Assembly (NCBI GenBank): GCA_964058805.1
Contig: CAXKVV010000652.1
Span: 1 to 64,000 of the forward strand
Length of the DNA: 64,000 nucleotides
Direction: 5' to 3'
Source of the DNA: Schoenoplectus triqueter
Taxonomy: Eukaryota > Streptophyta > Magnoliopsida > Poales > Cyperaceae
The position numbers and the translations under genes were made by a program. The notes beneath the pieces are model-generated. The model did no database searches. It was not told where the DNA came from and saw nothing but the letters and a program-made list of their open reading frames with translations. Within the stretch, counting starts at the first letter, position 1; each line of letters opens with the position of its first letter. Of this stretch, positions 27,001-40,076 are shown piece by piece.

Positions 27001-29310
27001 AGTCTGAGCGCGAAAAAAAGAAAAAGAGACCCGACGCCCTCGGCGCCGCCGAAACCGAGTCCGGGCGCGCAAAACATGAAAACGGGACCCGACGCCCTTG
27101 GTAGCCGCCGAAACCGAGTCCGAGCGCGCAAAACATGAAAATGGGACACAACTCCCTTGGTATCGCCGAAAATGAGTCTGAGCGCGAAAAAAAGAAAAAG
27201 AGACCCGACGCCCTCGGCGCCGCCGAAACCGAGTCCGGGCGCGCAAAACATGAAAACGGGTCCCGACGCCCTCGGTACCGCCGAAAATGAGTCCGGGCGC
27301 GCAAAACGTGAAAACCGGACCCAACGCCCTCAGTAGAGCCGAAAATGAGTCGGGGAGCGCAAAACATAAAAACGGGACTCGACGCCCTCTGTACCGCCGA
27401 AAACGAGTCCGGGAGCGCAAAACATGAAAATGGGACTCGCCGCCATCGGTACCGCCGAAACCGAGTCCGGGCGCGCAAAACATGAAAACGGGACATGACT
27501 CCCTCGGTACCGCCGAAAATGAGTTCGGGCGCGTAAAACATGAAAACGGTTCCCGACGCCCTCGGTACCGCCGAAAACGAGTTCGAGCGCCAAAATTAAG
27601 AAAACGAGACCCGACGCCCTCGGTACGGCCGAAACGGATTCCGAGAGCGCAAAAAATGAAAACGGGTCTCGACGCCCCCGGTGCCGCCGAAAATGAGTCC
27701 GGGAGCGCAAAACATGAAAACGGGAATCGACGCCCTCGGTACCGCCGAAACCGAGTCCGGGCGCGCAAAACATGAAAACGGGACACGACTCCCTCGGTAC
27801 TGCTGAAAATGAGTACGGGCGCGCAAAACATGAAAAAGAGACCCGACGCCCTCGGCACCGCCGAAACCGAGTCCGGGCGCGCAAAACGGGAAAACGGGAC
27901 CCGACGCCCTCGGTACCGCCGAAAACGAGTCCCCGACGCCCTCGGTACCGCCGAAAACGAGTTCGAGCGCCAACATTAAGAAAACGAGACCTGACGCCCT
28001 CGGTACGGCCGAAACGGATTCCGAGAGCGCAAAAAATGAAAACGGGACCCGACGCCCTCAATACCGCCGAAAATGAGTCCGGGCGCGCAAAACATGAAAA
28101 CGGGTCCCGACACCCTTGGCATCGCCGAAACCGAGTCCGGGCGCGCAAAACGTGAAAACGGGACCCGACGCCCTCGGTACCGCCGAAAACGAGTCCGCGA
28201 GCGCAAAACATGAAAACGTGACCCGACGGTCTCGGTACAGCCGAAAACGAGTCCGAGAGCGCAAAACATGAAAATAGGTCTCGACGCCATCGGTACCGCC
28301 AAAAATGACTCGGGCGCGCAAAACATGAAAACGGGTCCCGACGCCCTCGGTATCGCCGAAACCGAGTCCGGGCGCGCAAAACGTGAAAACGGGACCCGAC
28401 GCCCTCAGTACCGCCGAAAGCGAGTCCGCGAGCGCAAAACATGAAAACGGGACCCGACGCCCTCGGTAGCCGCCGAAACCGAGTCCGAGCGCGCAAAACA
28501 TGAAAATGGGACACAACTCCCTTGGTACCGCCGAAAAAGAGTCCGGGCGCGAAAAAAAGAAAAAGAGACCCGACGCACTCGGCGCCGCCGAAACCGAGTC
28601 CGGGCGCGCAAAACATGAAAACGGGTCCCGACGCCCTCGGTACCGCCGAAAATGAGTCCGGGCGCGCAAAACGTGAAAACCGGACCCAACGCCCTCGGTA
28701 GAGCCGAAAATGAGTCGGGGAGCGCAAAACATAAAAACATGACTCGACGCCCTCTGTACCGCCGAAAACGAGTCCGGGAGCGCAAAACATGAAAACGGGA
28801 CTCGCCGCCATCGGTACCGCCGAAACCGAGTCCGGGCGCGCAAAACATGAAAACGAGACATGACTCCCTCGGTACCGCCGAAAATGAGTTTGGGCGCGCA
28901 AAATATGAAAACGGTTCCCGACGCCCTCGGTACCGCCGAAAACGAGTTCGAGCGCCAAAATTAAGAAAACGAGACCCGACTTCCTCGGTACGGCCGAAAC
29001 GGATTCCGAGAGCGGAAAAAATGAAAACGGGACCCGACGCCCTCAATACCGCCGAAAATGAGTCCGGGCGCGCAAAACATGAAAACGGGTCCCGACACCC
29101 TTGGTACCGCCGAAACCGAGTCCGGGCGCGCAAAACGTGAAAACGGGACCCGACGCCCTCGGTACCGCCGAAAACGAGTCCGCGAGCGCAAAACATGAAA
29201 ACGTGACCCGACGGTCTCGGTACAGCCGAAAACGAGTCCGAGAGCGCAAAACATGAAAACAGGTCTCGACGCCATCGGTACCGCCAAAAATGACTCGGGC
29301 GCGCAAAACA
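27001..29310 (+). repeat. ATTAAG-rich mosaic with interleaved 1,365- and 985-bp duplications
   Basis: Two overlapping copy relations are visible. The segment at 27,482 (ACATGACTCCCTCGG then the ATTAAG unit) recurs at 28,847, an offset of 1,365, close to 23.5 units. The segment 27,976-28,326 (ATTAAG unit, CGGATTCC, AATACCGCC, then GGTATCGCC) recurs at 28,961-29,311, an offset of 985 (17 units minus one). ATTAAG units lie near 27,595, 27,975 and 28,961. A shared 1-bp insertion, GGTAGCCGCC, marks units near 27,103 and 28,463. The half-unit offset implies a junction inside a unit. Confidence 0.75.
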
Positions 29311-31800
29311 TGAAAACGGGTCCCGACGCCCTCGGTATCGCCGAAACCGAGTCCGGGCGCGCAAAACGTGAAAACGGGACCCGACGCCCTCAGTACCGCC
29401 GAAAGCGAGTCCGCGAGCGCAAAACATGAAAACGGGACCCGACGCCCTCGGTACCGCCGAAAACGAGTCCGGGAGCGCAAAACATGAAAACGGGACAAGA
29501 CTCCGTCGGTACCGCCGAAAATGAGTCCGGGCGCGCAAAACATGAAAATGAGACCCGACGCCCTCGGCGCCGTCGAAAACGAGTCCGCGAGCGCAAAACA
29601 CGAAAACGGGTCTCGACGCCATCGGTACCGCCGAAAATGAGTCGGGGAGCGCAAAACATGAAAACGGGACCGGACGCCCTCGGTACCGCCGATACCGAGT
29701 CCGGGCGCGCAAAACATGAAAACGGGTCCCGACGCCCTCGGTACCGCCGAAACCGAGTCCGGGCGCGCAAAACGTGAAAACGGGACCCGACGCCCTCGGT
29801 ACCGCCGAAACCGAGTCCGGGCGCGCAAAACATGAAAACGAGACACGACTCCCTCGGTACCGCCGAAAATGAGTCGGGGAGAGCAAAACATGAAAACGGG
29901 ACATGACGCCCTCCGCACCGCCGAAACCGAGTCCGGGCGCGCAAAACGTGAAAACGGGACCCGACGCCCTCGGTACCGCCGAAAACGAGTCCGCGTGCGC
30001 AAAACATGAAAACGTGACCCGACGCCCTCGGTACCGCCGAAACCGAGTCCGGGCGCGCAAAACATGAAAACGAGACACGACTCCCTCGGTACCGCCGAAA
30101 ATGAGTCGGGGAGAGCAAAACATGAAAACGGGACATGACGCCCTCCGCACCGCCGAAACCGAGTCCGGGCGCGCAAAACATGAAAACGGGTCCCGACGCC
30201 CTCGGTACCGCCGAAAATGAGTCCGGGCGCGCAAAACGTGAAAAACGGACCCAACGCCCTCGGTAGAGCCGAAAATGAGTCGGGGAGCGCAAAACATGAA
30301 AACGGGACCGGACGCCCTCGGCGCCGCCGAAAACGAGTCTGAGAGCGCAAAACATGAAAACGGGTCGCGACGCTATCGGTACCCGCCGAAAATGAGTCGG
30401 GGAGCGGAAAACATGAAAACGGGACCCGACGCCATCGGTACCGCCGAAAATGTGTCGGGGAGCCCAAATCATGAAAACGGGACCCGACGCCCTCGGTACC
30501 CGCCGACACCGACTCCGGGTGCGCAAAACATGAAAACGGGTCCCGACGACCTCGGTACAGCCGAAACCGTGTCCGGGCGCGCAAAACGTGAAAACGGGAC
30601 CCGACGCTCTAGGTACCGCCGAAAACGAGTTCGAGCGCCAAAATTAAGTAAACGAGACCCGACGCCCCCGGTACCGCCGAAAACGGGACTCGACGCCCCC
30701 GGTATCGCCGAAAACGAGTCCGGGAGCGCAAAACATGAAAACGTGAATCGACGCCCTCGGTAACGCCGAAACCGAGTCCGGGCGCGCAAAACATGAAAAC
30801 CGGACACGACTCCCTCCGTACTGCCGAAAATGAGTCCGGGCGCGCAAAACATGAAAAAGAGACCCGACGCTCTAGGTACCGCCGAAAATGAGTCGGGCGC
30901 GCAAAACATGAAAACGGGTCCCGACGCCCTCGGTATCACCGAAACCGAGTCCGGGCGCGCAAAACGTGAAAACGGGACCCGACGCCCTCAGTACCGCCGA
31001 GAGCGAGTCCGCGAGCGCAAAACATGAAAACGGGACCCGACGCACTCGGTAGCCGCCGAAACCGAGTCCGAGCGCGCAAAACATGAAAATGGGACACAAC
31101 TCCCTTGGTACCGCCGAAAATGAGTCCGGGCGCGAAAAAAAGAAAAAGAGACCCGACGCCCTCGGCGGCGCCGAAACCGAGTCCGGGCGCGCAAAACATG
31201 AAAACGGGTCCCGACACCCTCGGTACCGCCGAAAATGAGTCCGGGCACGCAAAACGTGAAAACCGGACCCAACGCCCTCGGTAGAGCCGAAAATGAGTCG
31301 GGGAGCGCAAAACATGAAAACGGGACTCGACGCCCTCTGTACCGCCGAAAACGAGTCCGGGAGCGCAAAACACGAAAACGGGTCCCCGACGCCCTCGGTA
31401 CCGCCGAAAATGAGTCCGGGCGCGCAAAACGTGAAAACCGGACCCGACGCCCTCGGTAGAGCCGACAACGAGTCCGCGAGAGCAAAACATGAAAACGTGA
31501 CCCGACGCCCTCGGTACCCGCCGAAACCGAGTCCGGGCGCGCAAAACATGAAAACGGGACACGACTCCCTCGGTACCGTCGAAAATGAGTCGGGGGGCGC
31601 AAAACATTTAAACGAGACCGGACGCCCTCGGCGCCGCCGAAACAGAGTCCGGCGCGCAAAACATGAAAATGGGTCCCGACGCCCTCGGTACCGCCGAAAA
31701 TACGTCCGGGCGCGCAAAACGTGAAAACCGGACCCGACGCCTTCGGTAGAGCCGAAAATGAGTCGGGGAGCGCAAAACATGAAAACGGGACTCGACGCCC
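29311..31800 (+). repeat. Mosaic satellite with 232-bp (4-unit) pair and small insertions
   Basis: CATGAAAACGAGACACGACT occurs at about 29,830 and 30,062, exactly four units apart. It is followed in both by GGGGAGAGC and by the CCCTCCGCACCGCC variant, so this is a fresh four-unit duplication. Single-base insertions giving GGTACCCGCC appear near 30,380, 30,497 and 31,513. A shortened ATTAAG unit lies near 30,645, followed by a truncated stretch with two CCCCCGGTA units. GGTAGCCGCC recurs near 31,051. No unique sequence was seen. Confidence 0.8.
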
Positions 31801-33580
31801 TCTATACCGCCGAAAACGAGTCCGGGAGCGCAAAACATGAAAACGGGACTCGCCGCCCTCGGTACCGCCGAAACCGAGTCCGGGCGCGCAAAACATGAAA
31901 ACGGGACACGACTCCCTCGGTTCCGCCGAAAATGAGTCCGGGCGTGCAAAACATGAAAATGAGACCCGACGCCCTCGGCGCCGCCGAAAACGAGTCCGAG
32001 AGCGCAAAACATGAAAACGGGTCTCGACGCCATCGGTACCGCCGAAAATGAGTCGGGGAGCGCAAAACATGAAAACGGGACCGGACGCCCTTAGTACCGC
32101 CGAAATCGAGTCCGGGCGCGCAAAACATGAAAGCGGGTCCCGACGCCCTCGGTACCCCCGAAACCGAGTCCGGGCGCGCAAAACGTGAAAACGGGACCCG
32201 ACGCCCTCGGTACCGCCGAAAACGAGTCCGCGAGCGCAAAACTTGAAAACGTGACCCGACGGCCTCGGTACAGCCGAAAACGAGTCCGGAAGCGCAAAAA
32301 ATGAAAACGGGACTTGACGCCCTCGGTACCGCCGAAACCGAGTTCGGCCGGGCAAAACATGAAAACGGGACACGACTCCCTCGGTACCTGCCGAAAATGA
32401 GTCGGGGAGCGCAAAACATGAAAACGGGACCCGACGCCCTCGGCGCCGCCGAAACCGAGTCCGGGCGCGCAAAACATGAAAACGGGTCCCGACGCCCTCG
32501 GTACCGCCGAAAATGAGTCCGGGCACGCAAAACGTGAAAACCGGACCCAACGCCCTCGGTAGAGCCGAAAATGAGTCGGGGAGCGCAAAACATGAAAACT
32601 GGACTCGACGCCCTCTGTACCGCCGAAAACGAGTCCGGGAGCGCAAAACACGAAAACGGGTCCCGACGCCCTCGGTACCGCCGAAAATGAGTCCGGGCGC
32701 GCAAAACGTGAAAACCGGACCCGACGCCCTCGGTAGAGCCGAAAACGAGTCCGGGAGCGCAAAACATGAAAATGTGACTCGCCGCCATCGGTACCGCCGA
32801 AAATGAGTCAGGGCGCGCAAAACATGAAAACGGGCCACGACTCCCTCGGTACCGCCAAAAATGAGTCCGGGCGCGCAAAACATGAAAATGAGACCCGACG
32901 CCCTCGGCGCCGCCGAAAGCGAGTTCGAGAGCGCAAAACATGAAAACGGGTCTCGACGCCATCGGTACCGCCGAAAATGAGTCGGGGAGCGCAAAACATG
33001 AAAACGGGACCGGACGCCCTCGGTACCGCCGAAACCGAGTCCGGGCGCGCAAAACATGAAAACGGGTCCCGACGCCCTCGGTACCGTCGTAACCGAGACC
33101 GGGCGCGCAAAACGTGAAAACGGGACCCGACGCCCTCGGTACCGCCGAAACCGAGTCCGGGCGCGCAAAACATGAAAGCGGGACACGACTCCCTCGGTAC
33201 CGTCGAAAATGAGTCGGGGGGCGCAAAACATGAAAACGAGACCGGACGCCCTCCGCGCCGCCGAAACAGAGTCCGGGCGCGCAAAACACGAAAATGGGTC
33301 CCGACGCCCTCGGTACCGCCGAAAATGAGTCCGCGAGCGCAAAACTTGAAAACGTGACCCGACGGCCTCGGTACAGCCGAAAACGAGTCCGGAAGCGCAA
33401 AAAATGAAAACGGGACTTGACGCCCTCGGTACCGCCGAAACCGAGTTCGGCCGGGCAAAACATGAAAACGGGACACGACTCCCTCGGTACTTGCCGAAAA
33501 TGAGTCGGGGAGCGCAAAACATGAAAACGGGACCCGACGCCCTCGGCGCCGCCGAAACCGAGTCCGGGCGCGCAAAACAT
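31801..33580 (+). repeat. Transition zone into the 1,624-bp repeat array
   Basis: This zone carries pieces of the 1,624-bp repeat in altered order. The TTCGGCCGGGC unit occurs near 32,341 and 33,448, about 1,103 bases apart, each followed by a 1-bp-expanded GGTACCTGCCG or GGTACTTGCCG (near 32,388 and 33,488). The GGCACGCAAAACGTG segment near 31,250 recurs near 32,523, about 1,278 bases on. The zone ends near 33,580, where the first regular 1,624-bp copy begins with CATGAAAAATGAGACCCG. Confidence 0.75.
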
Positions 33581-35204
33581 GAAAAATGAGACCCGACGCC
33601 CTCGGCGCCGCCGAAAATGAGTCCGAGAGCGCAAAACAGGAAAACGGGTCTCGACGCCATCGGTACCGCCGAAAATGAGTCGGGGAGCGCAAAACATGAA
33701 AACGGGACCGGACGCCCTTAGTACCGCCGAAACCGAGTCCGTGCGCGCAAAACATGAAAGCGGGTCCCGACGCCCTCGGTACCCCCGAAACCGAGTCCGG
33801 GCGCGCAAAACGTGAAAACGGGACCCGACGCCCTCGGTACCGCCGAAAACGAGTCCGCGAGCGCAAAACTTGAAAACGTGACCCGACGGCCTCGGTACAG
33901 CCGAAAACGAGTCCGGAAGCGCAAAAAATGAAAACGGGACTTGACGCCCTCGGTACCGCCGAAACCGAGTTCGGCCGGGCAAAACATGAAAACGGGACAC
34001 GACTCCCTCGGTACCGCCGAAAATGAGTCGGGGAGCGCAAAACAAGAAAACGGGACCGGATGCCCTCGGCGCCGCCGAAACCGAGTCCGGGCGCGCAAAA
34101 CATGAAAACTGTTCCCGACGCCCTCGGTACCGCCGAAAATGAGTCCGGGCGCGCAAAACGTGAAAACCGGACCCGACGTTCTCGGTAGAGCCGAAAATGA
34201 GTCGGGGAGCGCAAAACATGAAAACGGGACCCGACGTCCTCGATACCGCCGAAAACGAGTCCGGGAGCGCAAAACATGAAAACGGGACTCGTCGCCCTCG
34301 GTACAGCCGAAATCGAGTCCGGGCCCGCAAAACATGAAAACGGGACAAGACTCCGTCGGTACCGCGAAAAAGAGTCCGGGCGCGCAAAACATGAAAATGA
34401 GACCCGACGCCCTCGGCGCCGTCGAAAACGAGTCCGCGAGCGCAAAATACGAAAACGGGTCTCGACGCCATCGGTACCGCCGAAAATGAGTTGGGGAGCG
34501 CAAAAAATGAAAACGGGACCGAACGCCCTCGGTACCGCCGAAACCAAGTCCGGGCGCGAAAAACATGAAAATGGGTCCCGACGCCCTCGGTACGGCCGAA
34601 ACCGAGTCCGGGCGCTCAAAAAGTGAAAACGGGTACCGACGCCCTCGGTACCGCCGAAACCGAGACCGGGCGCGCAAAACGTGAAAACGGGACCCGAAGC
34701 CCTCGGTACCGCCGAAAATGAGTCCGCGAGCGCAAAACATGAAAACGTGACCCGACGCCCTCGGTACCGCCGAAACCGAGTCCGGGCGCGCAAAACATGA
34801 AAACGGGACTCGACTCCCTCGGTACCGCCGAAAATGAGTCGGGGGGCGCAAAACATGAAAACGGGACCAGACGCCCTCGGCGCCGCCGAAACTGAGTCCG
34901 GGCGCGCAAAACATGAAAAAGGGTCCCGACGCCCTCGGAACAGCCGAAAATGAGTCCGGGCGCGCAAAACGTGAAAACCGGACCCGACGCCCTCGGTAGA
35001 GCCGAAAATGAGTCGGGGAGCGCAAAACATGAAAACGGGACTCGACGCCCTCTGTACCGCAGAAAACGAGTCCGGGAGCGCAAAACATGAAAACGGGACT
35101 CGCCGCCCTCTGTACCGCCGAAACCGAGTCCGGGCGCGCAAAACATGAAAACGGGACACGACTCCCTCGGTTCCGCCGAAAATGAGTCCGGGCGCGCAAA
35201 ACAT
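33581..35204 (+). repeat. 1,624-bp (28-unit) higher-order repeat, copy 1
   Basis: The phase is set by the unique marker GAAAAATGAGACCCGACG, found at 33,581, 35,205, 36,829, 38,453, 40,077 and 41,701. Internal landmarks in order are CCCTTAGTACC, GTACCCCCG, TTCGGCCGGGC, CGTTCTCGGTAGAGCC, the 1-bp-deleted TACCGCGAAAA and GGAACAGCC. Copy 1 is the most divergent. Its private changes include AAAACAGGAAAA near 33,637, A for T at 34,371 (GAAAAAGAG), T for C near 34,448 (AAAATACG) and A for C near 34,506. This is typical of an edge copy less touched by homogenisation. Confidence 0.93.
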
Positions 35205-36828
35205 GAAAAATGAGACCCGACGCCCTCGGCGCCGCCGAAAATGAGTCCGAGAGCGCAAAACATGAAAACGGGTCTCGACGCCATCGGTACCGCCGAAAAT
35301 GAGTCGGGGAGCGCAAAACATGAAAACGGGACCGGACGCCCTTAGTACCGCCGAAACCGAGTCCGTGCGCGCAAAACATGAAAGCGGGTCCCGACGCCCT
35401 CGGTACCCCCGAAACCGAGTCCGGGCGCGCAAAACGTGAAAACGGGACCCGACGCCCTCGGTACCGCCGAAAACGAGTCCGCGAGCGCAAAACTTGAAAA
35501 CGTGACCCGACGGCCTCGGTACAGCCGAAAACGAGTCCGGAAGCGCAAAAAATGAAAACGGGACTTGACGCCCTCGGTACCGCCGAAACCGAGTTCGGCC
35601 GGGCAAAACATGAAAACGGGACACGACTCCCTCGGTACCGCCGAAAATGAGTCGGGGAGCGCAAAACAAGAAAACGGGACCGGATGCCCTCGGCGCCGCC
35701 GAAACCGAGTCCGGGCGCGCAAAACATGAAAACTGTTCCCGACGCCCTCGGTACCGCCGAAAATGAGTCCGGGCGCGCAAAACGTGAAAACCGGACCCGA
35801 CGTTCTCGGTAGAGCCGAAAATGAGTCGGGGAGCGCAAAACATGAAAACGGGACCCGACGTCCTCGATACCGCCGAAAACGAGTCCGGGAGCGCAAAACA
35901 TGAAAACGGGACTCGTCGCCCTCGGTACAGCCGAAATCGAGTCCGGGCCCGCAAAACATGAAAACGGGACAAGACTCCGTCGGTACCGCGAAAATGAGTC
36001 CGGGCGCGCAAAACATGAAAATGAGACCCGACGCCCTCGGCGCCGTCGAAAACGAGTCCGCGAGCGCAAAACACGAAAACGGGTCTCGACGCCATCGGTA
36101 CCGCCGAAAATGAGTTGGGGAGCGCAAAACATGAAAACGGGACCGAACGCCCTCGGTACCGCCGAAACCAAGTCCGGGCGCGAAAAACATGAAAATGGGT
36201 CCCGACGCCCTCGGTACGGCCGAAACCGAGTCCGGGCGCTCAAAAAGTGAAAACGGGTACCGACGCCCTCGGTACCGCCGAAACCGAGACCGGGCGCGCA
36301 AAACGTGAAAACGGGACCCGAAGCCCTCGGTACCGCCGAAAATGAGTCCGCGAGCGCAAAACATGAAAACGTGACCCGACGCCCTCGGTACCGCCGAAAC
36401 CGAGTCCGGGCGCGCAAAACATGAAAACGGGACTCGACTCCCTCGGTACCGCCGAAAATGAGTCGGGGGGCGCAAAACATGAAAACGGGACCAGACGCCC
36501 TCGGCGCCGCCGAAACTGAGTCCGGGCGCGCAAAACATGAAAAAGGGTCCCGACGCCCTCGGAACAGCCGAAAATGAGTCCGGGCGCGCAAAACGTGAAA
36601 ACCGGACCCGACGCCCTCGGTAGAGCCGAAAATGAGTCGGGGAGCGCAAAACATGAAAACGGGACTCGACGCCCTCTGTACCGCAGAAAACGAGTCCGGG
36701 AGCGCAAAACATGAAAACGGGACTCGCCGCCCTCTGTACCGCCGAAACCGAGTCCGGGCGCGCAAAACATGAAAACGGGACACGACTCCCTCGGTTCCGC
36801 CGAAAATGAGTCCGGGCGCGCAAAACAT
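35205..36828 (+). repeat. 1,624-bp higher-order repeat, copy 2
   Basis: Full-length copy of exactly 1,624 bases. It carries the majority state at the sites that vary: CGGTACAGCC near 35,518, GGCCGGGC near 35,598 and GAAAATGAG after the deleted TACCGCG. It lacks the private changes of copy 1. Confidence 0.93.
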
Positions 36829-38452
36829 GAAAAATGAGACCCGACGCCCTCGGCGCCGCCGAAAATGAGTCCGAGAGCGCAAAACATGAAAACGGGTCTC
36901 GACGCCATCGGTACCGCCGAAAATGAGTCGGGGAGCGCAAAACATGAAAACGGGACCGGACGCCCTTAGTACCGCCGAAACCGAGTCCGTGCGCGCAAAA
37001 CATGAAAGCGGGTCCCGACGCCCTCGGTACCCCCGAAACCGAGTCCGGGCGCGCAAAACGTGAAAACGGGACCCGACGCCCTCGGTACCGCCGAAAACGA
37101 GTCCGCGAGCGCAAAACTTGAAAACGTGACCCGACGGCCTCGGTATAGCCGAAAACGAGTCCGGAAGCGCAAAAAATGAAAACGGGACTTGACGCCCTCG
37201 GTACCGCCGAAACCGAGTTCGGCCGGGCAAAACATGAAAACGGGACACGACTCCCTCGGTACCGCCGAAAATGAGTCGGGGAGCGCAAAACAAGAAAACG
37301 GGACCGGATGCCCTCGGCGCCGCCGAAACCGAGTCCGGGCGCGCAAAACATGAAAACTGTTCCCGACGCCCTCGGTACCGCCGAAAATGAGTCCGGGCGC
37401 GCAAAACGTGAAAACCGGACCCGACGTTCTCGGTAGAGCCGAAAATGAGTCGGGGAGCGCAAAACATGAAAACGGGACCCGACGTCCTCGATACCGCCGA
37501 AAACGAGTCCGGGAGCGCAAAACATGAAAACGGGACTCGTCGCCCTCGGTACAGCCGAAATCGAGTCCGGGCCCGCAAAACATGAAAACGGGACAAGACT
37601 CCGTCGGTACCGCGAAAATGAGTCCGGGCGCGCAAAACATGAAAATGAGACCCGACGCCCTCGGCGCCGTCGAAAACGAGTCCGCGAGCGCAAAACACGA
37701 AAACGGGTCTCGACGCCATCGGTACCGCCGAAAATGAGTTGGGGAGCGCAAAACATGAAAACGGGACCGAACGCCCTCGGTACCGCCGAAACCAAGTCCG
37801 GGCGCGAAAAACATGAAAATGGGTCCCGACGCCCTCGGTACGGCCGAAACCGAGTCCGGGCGCTCAAAAAGTGAAAACGGGTACCGACGCCCTCGGTACC
37901 GCCGAAACCGAGACCGGGCGCGCAAAACGTGAAAACGGGACCCGAAGCCCTCGGTACCGCCGAAAATGAGTCCGCGAGCGCAAAACATGAAAACGTGACC
38001 CGACGCCCTCGGTACCGCCGAAACCGAGTCCGGGCGCGCAAAACATGAAAACGGGACTCGACTCCCTCGGTACCGCCGAAAATGAGTCGGGGGGCGCAAA
38101 ACATGAAAACGGGACCAGACGCCCTCGGCGCCGCCGAAACTGAGTCCGGGCGCGCAAAACATGAAAAAGGGTCCCGACGCCCTCGGAACAGCCGAAAATG
38201 AGTCCGGGCGCGCAAAACGTGAAAACCGGACCCGACGCCCTCGGTAGAGCCGAAAATGAGTCGGGGAGCGCAAAACATGAAAACGGGACTCGACGCCCTC
38301 TGTACCGCAGAAAACGAGTCCGGGAGCGCAAAACATGAAAACGGGACTCGCCGCCCTCTGTACCGCCGAAACCGAGTCCGGGCGCGCAAAACATGAAAAC
38401 GGGACACGACTCCCTCGGTTCCGCCGAAAATGAGTCCGGGCGCGCAAAACAT
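36829..38452 (+). repeat. 1,624-bp higher-order repeat, copy 3
   Basis: Full-length copy. It differs from copy 2 by CGGTATAGCC in place of CGGTACAGCC near 37,141, a change shared only with copy 4. This shared derived state groups copies 3 and 4. Confidence 0.93.
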
Positions 38453-40076
38453 GAAAAATGAGACCCGACGCCCTCGGCGCCGCCGAAAATGAGTCCGAGA
38501 GCGCAAAACATGAAAACGGGTCTCGACGCCATCGGTACCGCCGAAAATGAGTCGGGGAGCGCAAAACATGAAAACGGGACCGGACGCCCTTAGTACCGCC
38601 GAAACCGAGTCCGTGCGCGCAAAACATGAAAGCGGGTCCCGACGCCCTCGGTACCCCCGAAACCGAGTCCGGGCGCGCAAAACGTGAAAACGGGACCCGA
38701 CGCCCTCGGTACCGCCGAAAACGAGTCCGCGAGCGCAAAACTTGAAAACGTGACCCGACGGCCTCGGTATAGCCGAAAACGAGTCCGGAAGCGCAAAAAA
38801 TGAAAACGGGACTTGACGCCCTCGGTACCGCCGAAACCGAGTTCGGCCGGGCAAAACATGAAAACGGGACACGACTCCCTCGGTACCGCCGAAAATGAGT
38901 CGGGGAGCGCAAAACAAGAAAACGGGACCGGATGCCCTCGGCGCCGCCGAAACCGAGTCCGGGCGCGCAAAACATGAAAACTGTTCCCGACGCCCTCGGT
39001 ACCGCCGAAAATGAGTCCGGGCGCGCAAAACGTGAAAACCGGACCCGACGTTCTCGGTAGAGCCGAAAATGAGTCGGGGAGCGCAAAACATGAAAACGGG
39101 ACCCGACGTCCTCGATACCGCCGAAAACGAGTCCGGGAGCGCAAAACATGAAAACGGGACTCGTCGCCCTCGGTACAGCCGAAATCGAGTCCGGGCCCGC
39201 AAAACATGAAAACGGGACAAGACTCCGTCGGTACCGCGAAAATGAGTCCGGGCGCGCAAAACATGAAAATGAGACCCGACGCCCTCGGCGCCGTCGAAAA
39301 CGAGTCCGCGAGCGCAAAACACGAAAACGGGTCTCGACGCCATCGGTACCGCCGAAAATGAGTTGGGGAGCGCAAAACATGAAAACGGGACCGAACGCCC
39401 TCGGTACCGCCGAAACCAAGTCCGGGCGCGAAAAACATGAAAATGGGTCCCGACGCCCTCGGTACGGCCGAAACCGAGTCCGGGCGCTCAAAAAGTGAAA
39501 ACGGGTACCGACGCCCTCGGTACCGCCGAAACCGAGACCGGGCGCGCAAAACGTGAAAACGGGACCCGAAGCCCTCGGTACCGCCGAAAATGAGTCCGCG
39601 AGCGCAAAACATGAAAACGTGACCCGACGCCCTCGGTACCGCCGAAACCGAGTCCGGGCGCGCAAAACATGAAAACGGGACTCGACTCCCTCGGTACCGC
39701 CGAAAATGAGTCGGGGGGCGCAAAACATGAAAACGGGACCAGACGCCCTCGGCGCCGCCGAAACTGAGTCCGGGCGCGCAAAACATGAAAAAGGGTCCCG
39801 ACGCCCTCGGAACAGCCGAAAATGAGTCCGGGCGCGCAAAACGTGAAAACCGGACCCGACGCCCTCGGTAGAGCCGAAAATGAGTCGGGGAGCGCAAAAC
39901 ATGAAAACGGGACTCGACGCCCTCTGTACCGCAGAAAACGAGTCCGGGAGCGCAAAACATGAAAACGGGACTCGCCGCCCTCTGTACCGCCGAAACCGAG
40001 TCCGGGCGCGCAAAACATGAAAACGGGACACGACTCCCTCGGTTCCGCCGAAAATGAGTCCGGGCGCGCAAAACAT
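38453..40076 (+). repeat. 1,624-bp higher-order repeat, copy 4
   Basis: Full-length copy. It shares CGGTATAGCC (near 38,766) with copy 3 and retains GGCCGGGC near 38,845. I noticed no other differences from copy 3 by eye. Confidence 0.93.
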
